Shown here piece by piece: positions 59,701 through 64,000 of a stretch of DNA of 64,000 nt. Under the pieces are notes generated by a model. That model was not told the DNA's origin, did not search any database, and worked only from the letters and a program-made list of their open reading frames with translations. This DNA is from JANYCG01 sp031386665. Lineage in GTDB: Bacteria; Pseudomonadota; Gammaproteobacteria; Burkholderiales; Burkholderiaceae_C. The stretch lies in NCBI GenBank assembly GCA_031386665.1, contig JANNCN010000070.1:1-64000 (forward strand). Reading direction: 5' to 3'. Every line of letters begins with the position of its first letter. The first letter of the stretch is position 1. Made by a program: the position numbers and the translations under genes.

Positions 59701-62700
59701 TGATCAAGATTGCCGGGGAAGTGGCGGCAGAAATGGGTGTGAAGCCTCAATTCAGCCAAGGCCCCGTGCGCAACCCTACTACAGTCGCCGCCCTTCAGCA
59801 AGCCGTGCGCCAGCTCACCGGGGTGACTGGCAACCTACCCAACCAGTTAGGCCGCGTTGTGGCCACAACATCAGCCGAGATTAAATCCACTTGGGAGCCG
59901 TTAATTGGCCGCCAAGGCCTGTTGCAGACCGAAGACCCCAAAGGCGATGCGCTGGCGTTCTTTGACCTCGGCACCAAGACGGTGTTTTTGCTGGCCGACC
60001 GGATCACCGCTGGCGATGAGACTGCGATTCTGGCCCACGAACTCATGCACAAACACGGGCAAGCCGTGCTGGGCAAAGAAGGCTGGGATCGCCTGCATGG
60101 CGTGATTGGAACCTGGGAGAACGCACGCAAAGGCAGCGACGAGCGCAGCGTGTACGACTACGCCAAACGGCGTATTGATGCCGTGGGGCAGGAACTGTCC
60201 AATCAGGAGTTGTTTCCCTACGCTGTTGAGGCGGCAATCAAGCTGGGCATCAAGCCCAATGCGATTGCCAGACAGGGCACGGTGGCGAGGTGGCTGGCCG
60301 AGGTGATGCGCTCCATGAAAGCTGCCTGGGAAAAGATTGTCGGAAAGCCGGAAACATTTAAAGCGCAGGACTTGATGAATTTGGCCTACGGTATCGCGCA
60401 AATGGAGAATCCGGCGCATGCAAGTGTGGCGGGCTTCCGTGGTACAAATGACACCATGACGGCGTTTGACAACGCATCACTTGGAAAGAACCCGAATGAA
60501 CCCACCGCGCCGGACAGTGGCGGCGCACCCGCATTTAGCCGCTCTATTGGCGACACGCTGAAGGGCATCACTGTCACCGATATCAAGACCCGCACCGGCA
60601 ACAAGCTGGCGGATTACAGAAACTTGGGCTTGCAGTTTCTGGGTGGCCGTCAAATTGTTGACCTGTACGCCAAAGACCTGCCCCAGTTGAACGGCTACAC
60701 GCAAATGGTGCAGCAGATGTCAGCCGATGCCAATGAGGTGGGTGCCCAAGCTGACGGCATTGTGACCGGGTGGGCCAAACTGAAAGACGAGCGCCAGCTT
60801 GCCGAACTGATGCATGACGCCACGCTGGCGCAAATTGACCCGGCCAAGGATTTTGTGACGGGCGACAACCGCATGCAGTGGGGCAGCCTGAATGCCAAGT
60901 TCAAGGCGCTTTCCGACGAAGCCAAGACAGTTTACACCCAGGCGCGGGACGCCTACGAGGAACACTACGCCCAGGTGCGCGAGGCAATCCGCGACAAGAT
61001 TGAGCGAAGTGAAATGACCAGCGCCAGCAAAGCCGCGATGCTGGAGCGCATGGACGGCGAGTTTTTTGACAAGATCAAGGGCGTGTACTTTCCGCTGGCC
61101 AGGTTTGGCAAGTATGTGGTGGTGACGCGCGGGGCCGGTGGCAACGTGGTGAATGTGAGCCGTGCCGAAACCTTGAATGAAGCCGAGGCCACGCGCGACC
61201 TGATGCGCAAGACCTACCCGGCGGCACAAGGCTTTGCCGTAGGCAAGGTGATCAAGGACAAAGAGTTCAACGCCGCGCGCGACTCGGTGAGCCGGGGCTT
61301 TCTGAAAGAACTGTTTGGCGTGCTGGACGAAAAAGGCATGGGCAAAGAGTTGCAGGATGCCGTGAACCAGCTCTATTTGGCTTCAATGCCAGACCTGAGT
61401 TGGGCCAAGCATGGCATTCACCGCAAGGGTACGCCGGGTTTTAGCCAGGACGCACGCCGGGCATTTGCACAGAACATGTTTCACGGTGCCAGGTATCTGG
61501 CCAAACTGCGGTATGCCGACCAGTTGCAGGACAAGCTGACGGGCATGCAGAATTTTGTTGAATCCAAAGCCGGGGATGAAGCGTTTGATTCGGTGAAAGC
61601 CCAGCAGGTGGTGGACGAGCTGAACAAGCGCCACGAATCGCTGATGAACCCCAAGAGCAACCCGCTGTCCACGGCGCTGACAAGTTTTGGCTTTGTGTTT
61701 CACATGGGTCTGTCGCCCGCGTCGGCCATGGTCAACTTGAGCGGTACCGCCATGGTGGCTTACCCCATTATGGGTGCCAAGTGGGGGTTTGATAAAGCAG
61801 CTAGTGCGCTGATGACGGCGGCCAAGCAGGCGGCCACCCACAAAAATGACATCAGCGCAGCCCTGAATGACGACGAGAAGCGTGCCTATGAAGCTGCGGT
61901 GAAGGCTGGCACGATTGACGTGACGGCGGCGCACGACCTGGCTGGCATTGCCCAAGGAGAAGACACCGGCGTGATGTGGAAAATGCGGCCCGTGATGAAA
62001 TGGGCAAGTTTCTTGTTTCACCACGCCGAACGCTTTAACCGGCAGGTGACTTTTGTCGCCGCCTACCGTCTGGCGCGCGGCACCGGGGCAGCGCATGAAG
62101 CCGCGTTTGAACAAGCTACCAAGGCGACGTATGACGGGCATTTCGACTACGCCAGCTCAAACAGACCCCGAGTGATGCAGGGCAACGCCGCCAAGGTGCT
62201 TCTCTTGTTCAAGCAATATGGTCAAAACGTGGTCTACACGCTGGCGCGTCAAGCGCAACTGGCGATGAAGGCCGAAACCCCAGAGGGCCGAAAAGAAGCG
62301 CGCAAAGCCTTGGGTGGCTTGTTGGTGATGCATGCGGCGGGGGCCGGTGTGCTGGGCTTGCCGTTGGTGGGCACCTTGTTGGCGGCGGCGTCTATGCTTG
62401 GCGGCAGTGACGATGAACCGTGGGACGCAGAAACCGCGCTGCGCAACATGCTGGCCGATACCTTTGGGCAAAAGCCCGCCGAAGTCATGGCCAGAGGTTT
62501 TTCACGCTTGACGCCGTTTGACATCTCGGGGCGCATTGGCCTGAACCATCTGATATTGCCTGACATTCAAGAGGGGCTGGAGGGCCAGCGCCTGGGCGAG
62601 TCGGCAATGGCCGCCGCGCTTGGCCCGGTGGCCGGCATTGGGATCAACTTGCTCAAAGGCATGCAGGAAATCAGCGAAGGCCACATGGCGCGCGGGTTGG

Positions 62701-63158
62701 AGAGCATGATGCCAACGGCGCTGCGCGGGCCGATGAAGGCTCTGCGGTACGCGCAAGAGGGCGCAAAAGACAAAACGGGCATTGTCATTCAAGACGAGGT
62801 GGGTGTCGCCGGGATCGCTGGCCAAGCGCTTGGCTTTAGCCCGTCAGAGGTGCGCAACGCGACCGAGGGGCGCAGCGCCATCTTCAGCGCCGACAAGCGG
62901 CTGATGGAGCGCCGCAAGGAACTGACGCGCCAGTTTTCTGACGCCTACCTTGACAATGATCAAGAGAGCGTGGCCAAGGTGCGCGAGGCGATTCAGGCAT
63001 TCAATGAGAAAAACCCGAGTCGCCGGATAGGTGGCCTGCAACTGATGCAGAGCGTGCGCGCCAAGGCCAAACGGGTCAGCGAGGCCGAACAAGGGGTGTA
63101 CCTGCCCAAGAAGCGCCGGGATGCGTTGGAAGAGGGTCGGTTTGCCCAGGTTGACTGA
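53757..63158 (+). CDS. Giant polyvalent ejection protein, PLxRFG type, 3133 residues
   Basis: Likely carried in the virion and ejected with DNA. A Gly/Ala-rich membrane-active-looking region covers about 110-305. An inorganic-pyrophosphatase-like domain is at about 604-731 (KKGHVNLNGLDITIESPRG). A MutS-I-like segment lies at about 806-866 (GDFYEIEGDN). Three zincin motifs follow: HEWFH at 1607-1611 in an LPD1/LPD5-like domain, HEFGH at 1870-1874 and HELMH at 2094-2098. PLARFG is at 2446-2451 and an LPD38-like C-terminus with a hydrophobic stretch near 2850 ends it. Enzyme activities are inferred. Confidence 0.88.
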   Translation: MAESWGSSDKIVSDSAVDFGADDKIEGAPKPAGAIRKLADLGLSAVKGVIAVPEAAVGLADLATGGRAGKAMEGVGVRFKDAKDVLTGFQSDDLKGKQQEFQQADGILAKTGVALSNPGLIANTVAESVPLMGAGVAPARAALALAPRIGAIGAGAIGEGVVGAGSAAESTRQETADGLLTGKQAALSAASGAATGAIGAVGGKLAGRFGDVDSMLAKGSLDAVQSAKPVGLVGRVAGGAATEGAEELGQSVSEQALQNVALDKPITQGLEDAAVMGTLAGGVMGAGAGALTRQPTASTVDPLAAPTLAQPDVTPAPTRSQAMGINPANGPIQAAAAIAVDSGASATVLQQAAAQADQSAGKESSKVDSAANQPQTQADAPQTLEGGKTLGSFFQENLPSANDIPANVNPSTGEIITAFDQRQQDAPQTLPTDILTIDGVPFNNHLQAKKAAIEAGPEYAPFKLGTRQFVVRKQEVQDVSPSSDVQPVDSGADGAGSDIAPAGVGAGVGNTGAGERAVDTGGDGNQPVAVSAPLATRNVPLSATTRPQPTALGTQTNVKAGPGFGAKDVITPPPAQAIDEAANTAATSPLNDLPQPTDGQKEAGNYKKGHVNLNGLDITIESPRGSSRSGKRPDGSTWSHDMSDHYGYIKSTTGADNEQVDVYVGPKPDSANVFVVDQIDQQTGGFDEHKAMLGYANQMQAMKAYRSNFDKGWKVGPVKTMTTAEFKTWLKEGETKQPLAFVKNTQTAIKSESPQPQEKASEPKAEKSQQEPPRQQKAGQPAAIDQPAASAPVADAGQAASRKELVGKKRGDFYEIEGDNAKEVSRILNLTLTKTREGAPTVGWPYHAHERMVGELADAGLDFKDADQTPAPVARAGLAKMRAAKAAKEAAATFSTPESVAKAIQEKVASNRRKSREKSRKEREVKGYAPNSTPESEQAGYDEEISGQPSEIHMQSAAALLGSDPRPLIEMFVRGQYEASEDVFKDITGVKILGLSVADKKAALYKWANWTPEQIAQAEDVDKTRQDKREAEYKQDNLKGSVRSAWFALKDLKVKGPDGTESTGQDFILKTITNGFDKAHSQKKGVALIYGLTNGKNFTTLKGGALTKFVKAAIDFGGMDKAIEYVNPPKPKAPDFVVDRVVSIGKADKDDGLIAKAFAPTEPADQPAKRSPEADHKAAMANVAKRRSEQAQAAAKPDNSVKPEAKPAAKIEDSGQVLEGARKLYAKAYRAKLDESMGVDIASVPLSKSWPEPDYQKLIDEGADPWAVAFAHAARDEVPTKPAKSWKLKGWVEKVQSLRHMTAKMMEGVSPAYSKEKIIQKLKTTQLQNFGNKADLYEAVGHENSLKEYTFSRGEYSMHGGETFSPAKVLWAITQPSKSASATWSHGNWGYEIAVADTKEEAVRKFKAWSEAQGEKAPEAAKSVVFDIYTYSNRPGEFVVGKRISASKSIDLKTFPTAKEARAYKTGNQAELEDLLAKAKFEPTERRESNAPRVGADYRNGADVTTDQFRETFGFRGEQFGASMPQGERQANMNQAYDALLDLAGVVGIPPKALSLNGELGLAFGARGNGGKNPAAAHYEADLTGAVAPNRVVINLTRKNGAGSLAHEWFHAVDNYFARMRGQKAGFVTEYADTWRGDGMRPEMLAAFKELMKTINLTGIRERSKVLDAKRTKDYWGTGLEMAARSFESYVIAKLQDQNQSNDYLANIVNETLYALQGAYPYPSMGEMPQIRAAFDHFFDVVQTKETATGVALFNTPDSEYTIPNGSRPEQSTAATEADIELLARSVSPGKRFGDVPPFVSRPINSFLLDGRVLGELAGALGSRIAGFATNPVLNPLQQAQVRKFNGVYLNGTIYIREGVDRPNLAVLGHEFGHLLQDKRPDLYAKLVEAVRPYVKDKEYAAFKDSPVAKGLTDPKAIREEFIGEVLSDGFMDKNFWKTIGEKNPSLLGQLIDALAGLIDTIKAKVGYTSRTQKYLSDYDAVIKIAGEVAAEMGVKPQFSQGPVRNPTTVAALQQAVRQLTGVTGNLPNQLGRVVATTSAEIKSTWEPLIGRQGLLQTEDPKGDALAFFDLGTKTVFLLADRITAGDETAILAHELMHKHGQAVLGKEGWDRLHGVIGTWENARKGSDERSVYDYAKRRIDAVGQELSNQELFPYAVEAAIKLGIKPNAIARQGTVARWLAEVMRSMKAAWEKIVGKPETFKAQDLMNLAYGIAQMENPAHASVAGFRGTNDTMTAFDNASLGKNPNEPTAPDSGGAPAFSRSIGDTLKGITVTDIKTRTGNKLADYRNLGLQFLGGRQIVDLYAKDLPQLNGYTQMVQQMSADANEVGAQADGIVTGWAKLKDERQLAELMHDATLAQIDPAKDFVTGDNRMQWGSLNAKFKALSDEAKTVYTQARDAYEEHYAQVREAIRDKIERSEMTSASKAAMLERMDGEFFDKIKGVYFPLARFGKYVVVTRGAGGNVVNVSRAETLNEAEATRDLMRKTYPAAQGFAVGKVIKDKEFNAARDSVSRGFLKELFGVLDEKGMGKELQDAVNQLYLASMPDLSWAKHGIHRKGTPGFSQDARRAFAQNMFHGARYLAKLRYADQLQDKLTGMQNFVESKAGDEAFDSVKAQQVVDELNKRHESLMNPKSNPLSTALTSFGFVFHMGLSPASAMVNLSGTAMVAYPIMGAKWGFDKAASALMTAAKQAATHKNDISAALNDDEKRAYEAAVKAGTIDVTAAHDLAGIAQGEDTGVMWKMRPVMKWASFLFHHAERFNRQVTFVAAYRLARGTGAAHEAAFEQATKATYDGHFDYASSNRPRVMQGNAAKVLLLFKQYGQNVVYTLARQAQLAMKAETPEGRKEARKALGGLLVMHAAGAGVLGLPLVGTLLAAASMLGGSDDEPWDAETALRNMLADTFGQKPAEVMARGFSRLTPFDISGRIGLNHLILPDIQEGLEGQRLGESAMAAALGPVAGIGINLLKGMQEISEGHMARGLESMMPTALRGPMKALRYAQEGAKDKTGIVIQDEVGVAGIAGQALGFSPSEVRNATEGRSAIFSADKRLMERRKELTRQFSDAYLDNDQESVAKVREAIQAFNEKNPSRRIGGLQLMQSVRAKAKRVSEAEQGVYLPKKRRDALEEGRFAQVD

Positions 63159-63168
63159 GACTTGTCGG

Positions 63169-63282
63169 TTAAACGCTTGGCTTTTTCTGTTTCGCGGTTT
63201 TCGCGTTCTTTCGCAGGTAAGTCTGTAACTCAGCCGGAAGCGCGATGCTGGTCGGCGGCTTCCTTTCTTACTTTGCTTTCAT
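63169..63282 (-). pseudogene. Small RHH-like gene interrupted by an ochre at codon 5
   Basis: The ATG at 63282 has AAAGGA six bases upstream, but codon 5 is TAA. The frame then continues for 32 residues (RKPPTSIALPAELQTYLRKN, then a Lys-rich end) that resemble the strand and first helix of a ribbon-helix-helix protein. It diverges from the Mnt-like gene across shared operators, like mnt and arc of P22. It may be dead, or the call may be chance. Confidence 0.35.
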
Positions 63283-63314
63283 GGTTTATCCTTTGTTTGG
63301 ATGCTTTTAAATTG

Positions 63315-63391
63315 GATCACCGCGATCTAATGAACCAAATATAAACCACCGTGGTTTATATTGCAAACTATTTTTAAACCACAGTGGTCTA
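63315..63391. promoter_or_regulatory. Operators of the Mnt-like repressor
   Basis: At 63340-63360 the half-site TATAAACCAC is mirrored perfectly around a central C. At 63375-63391 TAAACCAC-A-GTGGTCTA repeats the core with one mismatch. GATC-ACCGC-GATC at 63315-63327 may be a weaker third site. They lie between the divergent genes at 63282 and 63402. Confidence 0.75.
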
Positions 63392-63401
63392 TCATTGAAG
63401 G

Positions 63402-63632
63402 ATGGCCCTTGAAGACCCGCAAATGAAGATCAGACTCCCACTCGAATTGAAGGAGTTGCTGGACAATGCCGCCAAGAGTGCAGGGCGGACATTAAACGCC
63501 GAAGTCGTCGCCCGCCTGATGCAGTCCTTCAACCCTCGCGTACCTCAGGAGTTTTACGAACGTGAGGAGCTGATGAAGACAGTCACGCACCTGATTGACC
63601 AGAGGCTTGCGGCGGCCATGCTGAAGAAGTAG
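63402..63632 (+). CDS. Mnt/Arc-type ribbon-helix-helix repressor
   Basis: 76 residues. MKIRLPLELKELLDNAAKSA followed by GRTLNAEVVARLMQSF is the Arc/Mnt pattern, and the C-terminal helix (about 50-76) resembles the Mnt tetramerisation tail. Two palindromic operators lie upstream, so it probably represses itself and the divergent gene. In P22 the immI locus occupies a similar place after the ejection protein genes. Confidence 0.85.
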   Translation: MALEDPQMKIRLPLELKELLDNAAKSAGRTLNAEVVARLMQSFNPRVPQEFYEREELMKTVTHLIDQRLAAAMLKK

Positions 63633-63636
63633 CCAA

Positions 63637-63654
63637 CCCCCCCTAGGGTTTCCC
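63637..63654 (+). repeat. C-rich module-boundary element, copy 5
   Basis: CCCCCCCTAGGGTTTCCC, four bases after the Mnt-like stop and 31 bases before the next ATG. Confidence 0.78.
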
Positions 63655-63685
63655 AAAACCACAGCCCGATTTGACAATCGGGGCC

Positions 63686-63847
63686 ATGCGATACAGCGCC
63701 CCCCAGCCGACAGCCAAGCACAAAGCCAACGCCAGCAAGCACAAAAGCAAGCTGAAGCAGCAGAACGTGCGCACGGCGCGGCTGATGGTGGCCGAGAAGA
63801 AAACCAGCCAGTCCAGGCAACAGAAAGCAGGCTATGACGATCTTTGA
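63686..63847 (+). CDS. Small highly basic protein
   Basis: 53 residues, rich in Lys, Gln and Ala (AKHKANASKHKSKLKQQN). No family recognised. Its end overlaps the next gene by 14 bases. Confidence 0.45.
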   Translation: MRYSAPQPTAKHKANASKHKSKLKQQNVRTARLMVAEKKTSQSRQQKAGYDDL

Positions 63848-63932
63848 AATCGGGGTGCTTGTCGTTTTGTTGGTCGCCGCGGTGGCTTTTGCCCTGCATG
63901 TTGCCGCCAAGAACCATGCCAAATACCAGTAA
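63834..63932 (+). CDS. Tiny membrane protein, holin-like size class
   Basis: 32 residues with one span (IGVLVVLLVAAVAFALHVA) and a short basic tail. It may belong to a lysis module beginning here; evidence is only size, membrane span and place. Confidence 0.45.
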   Translation: MTIFEIGVLVVLLVAAVAFALHVAAKNHAKYQ

Positions 63933-63976
63933 GAAGATCGTGATATCACGCGCCAAGTCGATGAAAGCAGCAACCC

Positions 63977-64000
63977 ATGAATGACGGACGCATGATCCCG
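63977..64000 (+). CDS. Start of a gene running off the window
   Basis: ATG at 63977 begins MNDGRMIP and stays open to the last base. It overlaps a possible 22-codon frame ending at 63984. Nothing can be said about its product. Confidence 0.3.

Noticed and set aside
53757..63158. Giant protein as an N4-like virion RNA polymerase
   Set aside because: Size and N4-like capsid suggested it, but I saw no T7/N4-type polymerase motifs, while PLxRFG and polyvalent domains are clear.

Overview
The window joins a betaproteobacterial chromosome segment to most of a large prophage. The first 6.7 kb is host core: tRNA-Leu(UAG), trigger factor (tig), clpP, clpX, lon, then tRNA-Gly(GCC) and tRNA-Cys(GCA). 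Gene order and protein character suggest the Burkholderiales, probably a Comamonadaceae relative such as Rhodoferax or Polaromonas. This host assignment is inference; no taxonomic search was run.

From just after tRNA-Cys (about 6.68 kb) to the window end the DNA reads as one prophage of at least 57 kb whose right end lies outside. Its left arm (8.0-16.9 kb, minus strand) is one tightly coupled operon: integrase, an excisionase-like protein, Ea22-like and other small proteins, a J-domain protein, a lambda-Exo-type nuclease, a RecT-type annealing protein and several tiny proteins. It is driven by a strong promoter, PL, overlapped by an operator. An internally deleted ISL3-family element with intact ends and an 8-bp target duplication sits near the left end. 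The switch (17.0-18.9 kb) has an S24/CI repressor, candidate lysogenic cargo genes co-directional with it, and a divergent YdaS/Cro-like gene.

The right arm early genes (18.9-28.2 kb, plus strand) are mostly joined by ATGA overlaps: lambda O/P-like replication genes with an origin-like patch inside the O-like gene, a PD-(D/E)XK nuclease, a C5 cytosine methyltransferase almost fully overlapped by a second long ORF in another frame, NinB, zinc-binding proteins and a NinX-like protein.

The late genes (28.4-63.2 kb) encode small and large terminase, a P22-like portal, a scaffold candidate, an N4-gp56-like capsid protein, connectors, two fibre-like proteins built from 20-residue repeats, further tail/fibre proteins, coiled-coil and Gly/Ala-rich internal virion candidates, and a 3133-residue PLxRFG-type polyvalent protein. 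This points to a podovirus-like virion with a hybrid head. After it comes an immI-like locus: a Mnt/Arc-type repressor gene, palindromic operators, and a divergent small gene broken at codon 5. The first members of what may be a lysis module run off the window.

The most unusual signals are a C-rich element (C5-8 then TAGGGTT) present five times, same orientation, at late-module boundaries; the two-frame methyltransferase locus; phased ACGCGTG repeats beside a G-quadruplex motif in the replication gene; covarying tandem GTGA-loop hairpins before the scaffold gene; and the giant protein with three HExxH motifs.
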